Source of the DNA: Bacillota bacterium
GTDB taxonomy: Bacteria > Bacillota_A > Clostridia > Lachnospirales > Lachnospiraceae
NCBI GenBank assembly: GCA_023443625.1
Contig: JAEZTQ010000028.1
Span: 1-64,000, forward strand
Length of the DNA stretch: 64,000 nucleotides
Reading direction: 5' to 3'
Positions 37,737 to 46,244 of this stretch are shown piece by piece; the stretch's first letter is position 1; the number at the start of each line of letters is the position of its first letter. Under the pieces are notes generated by a model. That model searched no databases and was not told where the DNA came from. It was given only the letters and a program-made list of their open reading frames with translations. Made by a program: the position numbers and the translations under genes.

Positions 37737-37772
37737 TTTATTTTTGTTTGTGAATTAATATAGACTGGTTGA

Positions 37773-38189
37773 TTATAAATCAAAGCTTTTAGTTTTTAAA
37801 TCACAGTAATGCCGTCCTTTTACTGCTGTAAATTGAAGTACACAGTAATCTGGATCTGTAACTCCTTTTTTATAGAACATCGTATCTCCTGTTCTCCAAA
37901 TATCCTCCTTGGTTTGGGTATCTTCTAATACCTTCATAGTTCCCGTGAGCATAACACCTTCGTAACGAAAACGGCCTTTATTGAAGAAGTAGACACTTGC
38001 TTTTTCGTTATCTCTATACTGACTCACGCGCATTGACGAAGTGTTTGTTGAAAAGTAAAAGCAGTTGCCCTCTATCTTACGTGGCATAAGCATTGCTTTC
38101 ATATTTGGAAAGCCATTCTCGTCGACTGACGCAATAAAGGCAACTTTCTGCTTTTCAATAAATTCAAATATTTGTTCTTTTGTTTTCAT
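37773..38189 (-). CDS. pyridoxamine 5'-phosphate oxidase-like FMN-binding protein
   Basis: 138 residues forming a single split-barrel domain of the general stress protein 26 / PNPOx-like group. Typical are VAFIASVDENGFPNMKAMLM at the start, the FSTNTSSMRVSQYR loop that would contact FMN phosphate, and KASVYFFN. A flavin or heme-type cofactor is expected from the family; the reaction is unknown. It is divergent from the GntR gene, sharing a 150-bp intergenic region. Confidence 0.85.
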   Translation of the reverse strand: MKTKEQIFEFIEKQKVAFIASVDENGFPNMKAMLMPRKIEGNCFYFSTNTSSMRVSQYRDNEKASVYFFNKGRFRYEGVMLTGTMKVLEDTQTKEDIWRTGDTMFYKKGVTDPDYCVLQFTAVKGRHYCDLKTKSFDL

Positions 38190-38277
38190 ATGTGCGCCTT
38201 TCTCTTATGGATAGTTCTCATGGTAATATTTTACTACACTCATATGATTTTTTCCACTGTTTGTTTAGAAATAAGTG

Positions 38278-38306
38278 TTGACAATTTGCAGTACACAGTG
38301 TACTAT
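38278..38306 (+). promoter_or_regulatory. promoter with GntR operator inside the spacer
   Basis: TTGACA (38278-38283) and TACTAT (38301-38306) are 17 bp apart. The perfect palindrome GTACACAGTGTAC (38291-38303) lies between them and touches the -10 box. A dimer of the GntR protein encoded next would block RNA polymerase here, so autorepression is likely. Confidence 0.8.
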
Positions 38307-38339
38307 GTAACTAGAACACTAGGGAAGAGGAGGCTAAGG

Positions 38340-38702
38340 ATGGAATTTATTCATAATATCCCAATATATCTTCAAGTGATGCAAGATATAAAAAGAGATA
38401 TCGTAAATGGAACTATGCCTATGGGTGAGAAGATGCCTTCTAGTAGAGAACTGGCTATAAAATATAAGATAAATCCCAATACAGCAAGTCGCATCTATAA
38501 GGAATTAGAGTTAGAATTGGTTTGTTTTACAAAGCGAGGACTAGGTACCTATGTGACAGAAGATAAAGAGATTATTTTCCGGATTAGAGAGGAGATGGCT
38601 CAGGAATTCATCAGTAATTTTATTGCAGGGATGAAAGGACTTGGTTATAAGAAAGAAGAACTAAGACAAATTATTGCAGAACGATATGGAGAGGAAGAGT
38701 GA
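38340..38702 (+). CDS. GntR family regulator, YtrA subfamily
   Basis: 120 residues from ATG 38340, six bases after GAGGAGG. Winged helix with IPIYLQVMQDIKRDIVNG and KMPSSRELAIKYKINPNTASRIYKELE split across the domain, and a short two-helix C-terminus, which is the YtrA signature (no large ligand domain). Members control ABC transporter genes in the same operon and react to cell-envelope stress. The ABC genes follow 114 bp downstream. Confidence 0.9.
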   Translation: MEFIHNIPIYLQVMQDIKRDIVNGTMPMGEKMPSSRELAIKYKINPNTASRIYKELELELVCFTKRGLGTYVTEDKEIIFRIREEMAQEFISNFIAGMKGLGYKKEELRQIIAERYGEEE

Positions 38703-38816
38703 GAGATAAATCTTTCACTCACAAAGTATGCGCCTGGGTAACCAAATTGTGAAGGACACACTTGGTGCAAACTTATTAGGGTAGAAAGCTTGTCCAGGTC
38801 TGAGGAGGGAATATAT

Positions 38817-39506
38817 ATGTTATGTGAGATGAGGGAAGTAAGTAAAAATTTTGGAGAGAAAAATATTATTCAAAATGTAAATTTAACCTTGGAAGCAGGA
38901 AGTATTTATGCCTTGCTTGGGGAGAATGGAAGTGGTAAATCCACTTTGATGAAGATGATTGTTGGACTTGTCAAAGCAGATGGAGGAAAAGTTACCTATA
39001 AAGGGCAAGACATAGGGGTATCTTCAAAAAAGGAGGTAGCCTATATGCCTACAGAGACATACTTTTATTCTTATATGAAAGTAAAGGATGTAGGTAGATA
39101 TTATCAAGATTTTTTTGAAGATTTCAATTTGGTACGATTTATTGAATTACAAAAGAAAATGGAGTTGAATGATTTTGACCCAATTAGAGCCTTATCCTCA
39201 GGTCAAATTGCAAAACTTAAATTGGCTACAACCTTAGCACGAGATGCAAAGCTTTATCTACTAGATGAACCTCTTAGTGGCATTGATTTATTATCAAGAG
39301 ATGTAATTATTCGTACCATTTTAGAAGTATCAAAAGAGGATAACACCATAGTCATTGCAAGCCACTTAATAGAAGAGATAGAACAGATTGTTGATAGAGT
39401 AATATTTTTAAATAAAGGAAGTATAAAATTAACGGGAGATATGGAGGAAATCAGAGCACTTCATGGAATGTCCATGGCAGATACTTATAGGAAAGTAATG
39501 GTCTAA
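38817..39506 (+). CDS. ABC transporter ATP-binding protein
   Basis: 229 residues from ATG 38817 after GAGGAGG. Walker A GENGSGKST, a slightly degenerate signature LSSGQIAKLKLA, and Walker B LYLLDEPLSGID. Closest to YtrB/bacitracin-type ATPases paired with GntR YtrA regulators. The region before it (38,703-38,800) can fold (CCTGG...CCAGG, CCAA..TTGG), possibly a leader structure. Confidence 0.9.
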   Translation: MLCEMREVSKNFGEKNIIQNVNLTLEAGSIYALLGENGSGKSTLMKMIVGLVKADGGKVTYKGQDIGVSSKKEVAYMPTETYFYSYMKVKDVGRYYQDFFEDFNLVRFIELQKKMELNDFDPIRALSSGQIAKLKLATTLARDAKLYLLDEPLSGIDLLSRDVIIRTILEVSKEDNTIVIASHLIEEIEQIVDRVIFLNKGSIKLTGDMEEIRALHGMSMADTYRKVMV

Positions 39507-39543
39507 TAATGTAATCAGTCAAATAAACTGAGGGGTGAATATT

Positions 39544-40305
39544 ATGTTAAAAATAATGAAGTATGAGTTGAGAAAAGATATAATAACAAAGACGATATTG
39601 CTTGCGGTGACAATGGCTTTTGAATTGCTATTTCTTATAGCAATAGCAGCCAATACCATTAATGCAATAGAGATTTTAAGTACCATCATTTTTATATTAT
39701 TCCTAATTGGTATGGTTATAGCAGGACTGGAACCGGCAAATGTGTTTCATAAAGATATTAGCAAGAAGCAGGGCTACTTATTATTTATGACACCAAACAC
39801 TTATAGACGTATCTTATGTGCTAAGTTGATGTTAGCTGCTAGTCAGGTTGTTGCAACATTTTCCTTATTTATAGGGATATTGGCACTCAATCAAAAGTTA
39901 ATCTCAATTCGCTTTGGAATAGAAGTAAATCTAATAGACCAAGTTACCGATGTCTTTGGAGATGTGGGATTTAGCTTTGGGGAATATATTGTTACCACAT
40001 TCTCCACTTTACTTGTGATGACATCTCTTATAGCTTTGGCGTTCTTATCCATTAGCATAAGCTATACCCTTAATCCAAGTAGCAAACTTCATGTATGGTT
40101 TAGTATACTAATATTTATAGGATTGCTTTTGGTTGAAATGTCGATTATGTGTGCCATAGGTGTTGGGATAATAGATTCTATTAAAGTGGATGAGGGAAGT
40201 CTATCTTTACTCTTTCAACTATTCATTGCTATTATCTTCGGTATTCCTACCATAATTAATTACTTCATTACGGTCAATGTGTTGGAGAAAAAGTTGAGTA
40301 TGTAG
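39544..40305 (+). CDS. ABC-2 type transporter permease
   Basis: 253 residues from ATG 39544, eight bases after AGGGG. About six membrane helices; start MLKIMKYELRKDI is typical of ABC-2 permeases. It forms the channel with the preceding ATPase; the trio with the YtrA-type regulator suggests envelope-stress or antimicrobial-peptide defence. Substrate unknown. Confidence 0.85.
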   Translation: MLKIMKYELRKDIITKTILLAVTMAFELLFLIAIAANTINAIEILSTIIFILFLIGMVIAGLEPANVFHKDISKKQGYLLFMTPNTYRRILCAKLMLAASQVVATFSLFIGILALNQKLISIRFGIEVNLIDQVTDVFGDVGFSFGEYIVTTFSTLLVMTSLIALAFLSISISYTLNPSSKLHVWFSILIFIGLLLVEMSIMCAIGVGIIDSIKVDEGSLSLLFQLFIAIIFGIPTIINYFITVNVLEKKLSM

Positions 40306-40377
40306 GAGTGTGATCAAACTATTTCATTAACTGGAAAATCTGGAATAAGAAATTTTATTAAAATTAATTTACTTCCC

Positions 40378-40470
40378 TTGACGTGGCAGATTAAATATAT
40401 TAAGATAGATATGCGTCTGTGAACCGGATATGCAAATATAAACATTATGCTTTGAAGTAGATTTGCATAT
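40378..40470 (+). promoter_or_regulatory. ssrA promoter and leader hairpin
   Basis: TTGACG (40378-40383) and TAAGAT (40401-40406), 17-bp spacer. Between the predicted start and the mature tmRNA 5' end lies a perfect 10-bp inverted repeat ATATGCAAAT (40428-40437) / ATTTGCATAT (40461-40470), likely in the removed precursor leader. Confidence 0.65.
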
Positions 40471-40485
40471 AACAACTTATATAAC

Positions 40486-40843
40486 GGGGTTGTACTGGTT
40501 TCGACGGGGGTTTGGAAATTGTGGAAGCCATTCGCAGACTAGGACTGCGTCATCAACTTAGAATTAAAATTAAACGCAGACGATAATTTAGCGTACGCTG
40601 CCTAGTGGCAGCTGTCGACCTTGAGTAACTCGCGGCTTAAGAGCTCGGCATCAAATTAGCGGGGACCTTTATCTTCAAAGCTTTGAGAAGATAAAAGATT
40701 AATGAAGCTACTAAAATCTAAAGCCTGTCTGTCGGCGTTAGATGGAGGGAACAGCAGGTAAGACCTGCATAAAAGACCGACTGTAATGGGAGAAACTGCA
40801 ATGGATGGGCTTTCGGACAGGGGTTCAACTCCCCTCAGCTCCA
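40486..40843 (+). ncRNA. ssrA: transfer-messenger RNA
   Basis: The 5' end GGGGTTGTACTGGTTTCGAC is typical. GGGGTTG pairs with the 3' CAGCTCC (40836-40842) to make the tRNA-like acceptor stem, and GGGGTTCAACTCCCC is the T-arm. The tag frame starts at GCA 40576 and reads ADDNLAYAA then TAG (40603-40605). CCA is not encoded. With SmpB it rescues stalled ribosomes and tags the peptide for degradation. Its 3' end doubles as the integration site of the element that follows. Confidence 0.95.
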
Positions 40844-40844
40844 T
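40805..40844 (+). repeat. attachment site, left copy (overlaps ssrA 3' end)
   Basis: 40 bp beginning ATGGGCTTTCGGACAGG and ending CAGCTCCAT, covering the T-arm and 3' acceptor strand of tmRNA. Identical to 50252-50291. Confidence 0.9.
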
Positions 40845-40994
40845 CAGTTAAAACAAGTGAAAAGCCTGTAATTACAGGTGTTTGAACGGATAAGGGATAC
40901 TAACACAGATTAGAACACTGTGGGGGTATCCCTTTTTTTGCCCCTACATATCCATACTGTTCTGCTATCTAAAAAAATCATAGGAGATAGTAGT

Positions 40995-41972
40995 ATGGCA
41001 AAGACAACAGGCATCTATAGTGTGGAGGCTGATATTAAACTGTTCAAGCAGGGGATAGCTACAAATACACAGCCTACTTATGATGGAAAAAGTTTTGACA
41101 AAGCAATGGATGTAATTTTTAAACAAATGAAAGTTAGTGGCTATAGAGACAGAACAATAACAGACTATAGTTACTATATGGAAAAGCTCAGAAAGTTTGC
41201 AGATTTACAGTATCTTGAGGATATAACAGCTGATACTATATATAATTGGCTTGACTCAATGACTGTTTCTAATCAAAGTAAATTGATTAGACTTAAGAGT
41301 GTTGAAGCAGTATTGGGCAAATGTTTTAATAATGGTTGGTATAGCTCAAAATTTTGGCAGGACATAAATGTTAAAGTTGACAAAAAGGTCAAAAAAGGTA
41401 CAAAACCTGATGATATCAATATTCTATTGTCATTGCTAAACTTAAATACATTTGTTGGACTGAGGGATGCAGTAGCTGTTTTGGTATTGTACAGAACAGG
41501 AGTAAGAATAAATACCCTTGCCAAATTACAGGAGAAACACTTAGACCTTGACAATAAATTGCTGAGTATTGAGGGAGCAATATTAAAAAACCATAAGCTG
41601 TTAAAGCTCCCCTTAGATGATGAACTAATTCATTTGTTAAAGATATTAATTGCCCATAACAACAAGATAAGAAAATATTTTGGGCAAAATAACTCTTACC
41701 TTTTTATTAACAACAAGGGTCAATCTCTAGATACAAAGTCAACCAACAATGCAATATCTAAACAGTTAAACAAATATGCTAAAAAATATGGATTAGATAA
41801 TATCAACCCTCATGCAATGAGGAGAGGATATGCAAAGAACTTACTAGAAAAAGGAGCAAATGATGCATTGATTTCAAAGGCTTTAGGACATGCTAATCTA
41901 GAGGTCACAACTCAATATCTTGACTTGGATGTAGATGAGGTAGCAGGTAATTTAAGAGGTTTTTTGTCATGA
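40995..41972 (+). CDS. int: tyrosine recombinase (integrase)
   Basis: 325 residues from ATG 40995 after AGGAGAT. Core-binding domain (about 40-130) and catalytic domain with the full set R171 (TGVRINTL), H273-x-x-R276 (HAMRRG), H299 (LGHAN) and Y308 (QYL). Located right beside the ssrA end and reading inward, the classic place for the integrase of a tRNA/tmRNA-targeting element. All Arg codons are AGA/AGG because the gene has no CpG at all. Confidence 0.93.
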   Translation: MAKTTGIYSVEADIKLFKQGIATNTQPTYDGKSFDKAMDVIFKQMKVSGYRDRTITDYSYYMEKLRKFADLQYLEDITADTIYNWLDSMTVSNQSKLIRLKSVEAVLGKCFNNGWYSSKFWQDINVKVDKKVKKGTKPDDINILLSLLNLNTFVGLRDAVAVLVLYRTGVRINTLAKLQEKHLDLDNKLLSIEGAILKNHKLLKLPLDDELIHLLKILIAHNNKIRKYFGQNNSYLFINNKGQSLDTKSTNNAISKQLNKYAKKYGLDNINPHAMRRGYAKNLLEKGANDALISKALGHANLEVTTQYLDLDVDEVAGNLRGFLS

Positions 41973-42079
41973 TACAACTATTATCCAATTTATATATCAC
42001 TGAGTTTTTCAAGGTAGTTTGTGCAGAGTCTAATGAGAGTTGTATTGTTACACAGTATTAACAGCAGGGGAGGATTTAT

Positions 42080-42319
42080 ATGGCAATAGCAAATTTAAGT
42101 AATGCTGAGATTAGAATGTATCAGAACAGTGATGAGGGCAGGGCATACCTTGAATATCATGCTAAGACAGGAGGAGAGCCTTATGGATATTGCATAGGTA
42201 TCCCTTATGTAGATGATATTATAGGACTCTATAATAAGTGCATCAAAGAGGACAAGACATGGTATGAGGTTCTAGGAATAAGTCAGGATGCTAACTTTGA
42301 TGAGATACCTCTTGATTAA
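42080..42319 (+). CDS. hypothetical protein of the element
   Basis: 79 residues, ATG after GGGGAGG. Soluble, acidic, starts MAIANLSNAEIRMYQNSDEG and has an aromatic patch GEPYGYCIGIPY. Not recognised. Lies just after the integrase; directionality factors are often in this place, but no helix-turn-helix is obvious. Confidence 0.6.
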   Translation: MAIANLSNAEIRMYQNSDEGRAYLEYHAKTGGEPYGYCIGIPYVDDIIGLYNKCIKEDKTWYEVLGISQDANFDEIPLD

Positions 42320-42484
42320 TAGCCTGTATATTTAAGGGTTTACTGAGGGTGGATAGGGATAACCTATCTGCTCTTTTATGTAAATTACATTGGTAATAAA
42401 CATTTAAGTGATGTATAATAATGGAATATATAAGATGTCAGGGATAACTATTACTAAAGTAAATTACAAAAAGGAATTAATTGA

Positions 42485-42922
42485 ATGGAGATTATATTTT
42501 GGATTATTGTAGGTATTTTATTCTATTGCTTTGGACTATTTGTAGTATATATAGCAGACAATGATATAAATAGAATGATGAGAATGTCTAGGCTAGAGTT
42601 GTGTGTAGCAATGCTAATTTCCATTCTATTATGGATTTATGAGAGTTATAAAATGAATAATTGGAGCATTCTTACAGACAGATATTCAATTATCTTAATC
42701 TAATTTTTAGTCTTTAATGTTGTATTATTGTTGATAATTGGAAGCTTTTATAAGTGGAAAGAAAGAAAAAATAATAATTCATATTATGCACAATATCATA
42801 GAAAATCCAATGACTATTTCTCTCTAGAAAATGCAGCATTTAGAGTTTATACATTTTCTTTTGTGACTGTATTAGCAGGTACAATATGGATTACATATAG
42901 CATAATAACTAAATACAAATAG
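42485..42922 (+). pseudogene. three-helix membrane protein interrupted by an in-frame TAA
   Basis: Two open stretches, 42485-42703 (72 aa) and 42728-42922, are in the same frame with a single TAA (42701-42703) between them. Reading through gives one 145-residue protein with helices at about 4-25, 38-53, 72-92 and near the C-terminus; the TAA falls at the start of a hydrophobic helix (FLVFNVVLLLIIGSFYKW). A nonsense mutation in a formerly intact gene is the simplest reading. No family recognised. Confidence 0.6.
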
Positions 42923-42967
42923 TGGATATAATATTAATCAATATGCAATGGAGTTAGAGGAGGAGAT

Positions 42968-43600
42968 ATGCCAGCATACTTTTCAATTGAGGTTAGCTTT
43001 AAGAAGAATATATTAAACAAAACATTTGTAAAGGATATTTATAACACCCTAGATAAATCTGGTTTCAGATTTAAAAGTGGATATTGGTTTGGAGAAGATA
43101 TGTCTTTAGAGCAGATAATTGATTGGAACCAAAAACTACTTGAAAAAAAGTTTGAACTTGATTTTAAACAACATGTGAAATTTGATTATAAGCAAATACT
43201 GCTTGATACTTCTAGCTACAGTCATATGAGAGCTTTCTGGATGTATTTAAATAAAAGAATTAATTTATCCATCATCATTCCTGAATATGATGTCCTTTCA
43301 GATGAGAATAGCATAATGTTTTTAACAAATAAAATTAGTCCAATTATTGATTTATCCTGTAATATATGGGACACAGGAATGGTATCTAGTATTCAATCAT
43401 GTTTGGAACTAGATGCAGGAGTTGATTATGAAAGGTTGGATAAAGGTGAATTACCTACTATAAATCCATTTTGTATTATTGAGAAAGACATCTATCAAGA
43501 TATAAATCCTGCAAAAAAAGATAAATTTACTGTTAGTGAGATTAATAATAATGGGGTATTACTAGTTGATAATTGCAAAATAGATAAATTACATTCATGA
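42968..43600 (+). CDS. hypothetical protein of the element
   Basis: 210 residues, ATG after GAGGAGGAG. Soluble alpha/beta-type sequence with clusters such as SGYWFGEDMSLEQII and SSYSHMRAFWMYLNKRINLSIIIPEYD. No signal peptide or membrane helix. In composition it resembles standalone immunity-type proteins, but this is only an impression. Followed by two small genes. Confidence 0.7.
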   Translation: MPAYFSIEVSFKKNILNKTFVKDIYNTLDKSGFRFKSGYWFGEDMSLEQIIDWNQKLLEKKFELDFKQHVKFDYKQILLDTSSYSHMRAFWMYLNKRINLSIIIPEYDVLSDENSIMFLTNKISPIIDLSCNIWDTGMVSSIQSCLELDAGVDYERLDKGELPTINPFCIIEKDIYQDINPAKKDKFTVSEINNNGVLLVDNCKIDKLHS

Positions 43601-43739
43601 GTAAAGTCATAACAGAAACAATAATGGTGATTTTGCATTGATATTAAGAGGTTGGATTAGTTTATTATAGTGGGTGTAGAAATTAAAACAATCTGCTTTT
43701 CTTTAGTAATTTTATAATGTTTATACAAGGAGGTAAGAT

Positions 43740-43904
43740 ATGCAGGAATTAAATGAAATTCTGATAGAGGGATGTGTTGATGTAAGAGAAAACCCAATTT
43801 CAGCTGATGAATTTACTGATAAATTTATACACTGGATTGAAAGTAATGGATGGTATTTTGGTGGAGGTATTAATCCATTTAAAATAGATGAAGATATCAA
43901 GTAA
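43740..43904 (+). CDS. small acidic protein, DUF469/YggL-like flavour
   Basis: 54 residues, ATG 43740 seven bases after AAGGAGG. Sequence begins MQELNEILIEGCVDV and contains DEFTDKFIHWIESNGWYFGGG, reminiscent of the FIE...GL.FGGG pattern of YggL proteins. The next gene's ribosome site overlaps its stop, so the two are likely translated together. Function unknown. Confidence 0.6.
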   Translation: MQELNEILIEGCVDVRENPISADEFTDKFIHWIESNGWYFGGGINPFKIDEDIK

Positions 43905-43913
43905 GGAGTGACT

Positions 43914-44240
43914 ATGAATTATAAGTTGTATCATGGAATAAATATTGAGAAGTTAGTGAAAATTGTGCCTACTAAATATAAAAACTTAATAACAAAAGTT
44001 CCTTTAAATAGAGTTTCAGATGTAGTGATTTTTCCTGTTGATAAGGTGATTTTATCCAATAAGATTAAAAAAGCTATTGATAGTCTGGAAGAGTATCCAG
44101 AGAATAAAAGGATTTTCATAGGTTATAATTTTACAGCAGAGGCTAAAAGTATTATGGTAGAAAGTAATGTTGAATTTTTTGAATTTCACAATTTTTATTG
44201 GACAGATGAGTCCTACAATAACATTAGGCAAAACATCTAA
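43914..44240 (+). CDS. hypothetical protein of the element
   Basis: 108 residues from ATG 43914, five bases after AAGGAG; a GTG six bases earlier overlaps the site. Soluble, Lys-rich, with DVVIFPVDKVILSNKIKKAI and a C-terminal aromatic part FFEFHNFYWTDESY. Not recognised. Confidence 0.6.
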   Translation: MNYKLYHGINIEKLVKIVPTKYKNLITKVPLNRVSDVVIFPVDKVILSNKIKKAIDSLEEYPENKRIFIGYNFTAEAKSIMVESNVEFFEFHNFYWTDESYNNIRQNI

Positions 44241-44398
44241 AGATGAAAGTTGTACATATAGTTAGTGGATAGAGAAATCTATCTACTCTTTTTTTATAAG
44301 TTTATATGGATATATATTTATAATTATTGTATAATAATGGAACAAATTATAATGTATGTGTCTATTAAATAGTAACTATAGAAAGATTGGTGGAATAG

Positions 44399-44809
44399 GT
44401 GAGAAAAAGAATTTTAATATTAATTGCTATAATCTTAATTATTGGTATTTTATTTACATACTTTAAAATTTCTAGCCTAAAATTTAATTTGAATTCTAAT
44501 GAGATATACAGTATTGAATATAGCTTTGATTGTTATAGTAATGGCATTGGCTATATAAAAGGGGAGGTAACTGATAAAGAAATCTTAAATAATACAGTAT
44601 CATACCTCAATAAAATATCTCTACTAATATCTTTTACAAAAACTAAAGGAGCAACTCAATGGTTAGGTTTTAAGGATAAGAATGGTAATCTCATTAAAGG
44701 TTATGCATTTGGTTGTGGAGATTTATGGGTTGGAAATAAGACATATATGTTTGGAGATGCACAAATCAATAAAGTAAAAGAACTTCTGAATGTTAATGAT
44801 AAAAAATAA
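44399..44809 (+). CDS. membrane-anchored hypothetical protein
   Basis: 136 residues from a GTG with a weak site. N-terminal helix (about 4-22, ILILIAIILIIGILFTYF) as uncleaved anchor, then a small extracytoplasmic domain rich in Gly, Asn and aromatic residues (GATQWLGFKDKNG, GCGDLWVGNKTYMFG). Not recognised; could be a small surface or immunity protein. Confidence 0.6.
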   Translation: MRKRILILIAIILIIGILFTYFKISSLKFNLNSNEIYSIEYSFDCYSNGIGYIKGEVTDKEILNNTVSYLNKISLLISFTKTKGATQWLGFKDKNGNLIKGYAFGCGDLWVGNKTYMFGDAQINKVKELLNVNDKK

Positions 44810-44831
44810 TACTATATAGTTTGTTTTTACA

Positions 44832-45371
44832 ATGAAAGGAATTAATGTGGAAATTGGTTATGTTGCTGTAGAAACATTTTTAACAACAGAAAAATATAGA
44901 GAATGGAGCAAGTTACATCATGTGAAAGAAGTTGTTTCACTTGATTGTGCTTTATGTCCAAATGTACTAGATAATAATAATGAGGATGATTTAATATACT
45001 TGCAGAATGATGGTTTTTATTATGATATCGTGAATAATTTAGATAAGCTTATAAGCAAAGTTCAAAATGTTAAGGATAAACAAATCTTGGCAGTATCAAG
45101 AAATCCTGAAAATGATTGTTCTAATTTAATAATTGATGGTAGGTTTAAGTTCTATGGTTATGATTTACTTGAGGATGATACAAGAATAAGTGCTTTAGTA
45201 AACTGTGGTGGTTTTGATAAGGCATTTAATCCACAGGACATATCTGAGTATGGTCTTATTAAGGATTTTAAAAAAGCCAAAGAAGTCCAGTTTCTGCTGG
45301 CTAATGAATATCCTTATGAAAATCATGTATTTTGTACACTATGGGCTATCTGGAAGATGAAAGATATATAA
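44832..45371 (+). CDS. hypothetical soluble protein of the element
   Basis: 179 residues. Contains DCALCPNVL, a middle section VKDKQILAVSRNPENDCSN and GYDLLEDDTRISALVNCGGFDKAF. No membrane part. It holds one of only two CpGs of the element (45029). The reading resembles small immunity or SUKH-type proteins, without a firm match. Confidence 0.65.
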   Translation: MKGINVEIGYVAVETFLTTEKYREWSKLHHVKEVVSLDCALCPNVLDNNNEDDLIYLQNDGFYYDIVNNLDKLISKVQNVKDKQILAVSRNPENDCSNLIIDGRFKFYGYDLLEDDTRISALVNCGGFDKAFNPQDISEYGLIKDFKKAKEVQFLLANEYPYENHVFCTLWAIWKMKDI

Positions 45372-45559
45372 ATAATAATTTGACAGTAATGATTTTGTGT
45401 TACCATTATATTACATCCAAAGTATTTTTTATTGTGTATATTTTCCGTATGCCTCATCCCTGTTCCTCCTACCCCTCTCCCCCTGTACTCCCTTTAGCTT
45501 TAACTGCCAAGACTGCACAGAACCTAATCTATGAAAGTGATTTGTAAGAGTATCCAATC

Positions 45560-45625
45560 AAGTATACTATAATGGACAATGCTGTATTTACTGAGTTTGC
45601 AGGCTTTATAGTGTCCATTTATTGC
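45560..45625. promoter_or_regulatory. candidate resolution site of the serine recombinase
   Basis: Two inversely oriented copies of a TATA(A/G)TGGACA-like motif (near 45,567-45,578 and 45,606-45,620) lie about 45 bp before the recombinase ATG. Such repeats upstream of a resolvase are typical binding sites. The remaining 45,372-45,668 interval has a C-rich stretch at about 45,454-45,492 and no convincing gene. Confidence 0.35.
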
Positions 45626-45668
45626 TGATAATATAGTATATATAATTGAACAGCAAGGAGATGACAAA

Positions 45669-46244
45669 ATGATTATTGGTTATGCAAGAGTAAGCTCATC
45701 AAGTCAGGACTTATCTAGTCAAATTAAAGCCTTACAGGATGCAGGAGCAGAGCAGATACATCAGGATAAGCTCTCAGGTAAGGACTTACATAGGGCAGGT
45801 TTAAAGCAGACCTTAGAGAGTTTACAGCAGGGAGATACTCTGATAGTTACAAAGATGGACAGAATAGCAAGGAATGTTAAGCAGGGAATAGAGCTGATTG
45901 ATGAGCTGAACAGCAGGGGTATTATTCTATATGTCCTTAATATGGGCAGGTTTGACAGCTCCCCTACATCTAAGCTATTAAGAAATATATTGCTCTCTGT
46001 GGCAGAGTGGGAAAGAGAGATGATACTAGAGAGACAAAGAGAGGGCATAGAAATAGCCAAAGCTAATGGAAAATACTCTAATAAACCTAGAAAGTATCAT
46101 CCTAAACATAAGGGCATGGCTCATGCTATAGAGCTGTTAGCAGATAGAGCTAATAATAAAATGACTGTAAAGGACATCTGTGATATTTGCAAGGTAACAA
46201 GGAGTAGCCTTTATATGAAAGCTAAGGAGCAGGGAGTACTTTAG
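45669..46244 (+). CDS. serine recombinase (resolvase/invertase family)
   Basis: 191 residues, ATG after AAGGAGATGAC. Catalytic S9 in YARVSSSSQD, then DKLSGKDLHR, TKMDRIARN and the long E-helix, ending in a Hin-type helix-turn-helix (MTVKDICDICKVTRSSLYMKAKE). Full length for the small resolvase/invertase group. It probably resolves multimers or co-integrates of the excised element, or inverts a segment. Confidence 0.93.
   Translation: MIIGYARVSSSSQDLSSQIKALQDAGAEQIHQDKLSGKDLHRAGLKQTLESLQQGDTLIVTKMDRIARNVKQGIELIDELNSRGIILYVLNMGRFDSSPTSKLLRNILLSVAEWEREMILERQREGIEIAKANGKYSNKPRKYHPKHKGMAHAIELLADRANNKMTVKDICDICKVTRSSLYMKAKEQGVL

Noticed and set aside
42728..42922. Second membrane ORF as an independent gene
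   Set aside because: It begins with TTG without a site and is in frame with the preceding ORF across a single TAA, so a broken single gene is more likely.
45332..45547. 71-residue plus-strand ORF overlapping the end of the 44832 gene
   Set aside because: Low-complexity Pro/Ser stretch, no ribosome site and overlap with a better gene.
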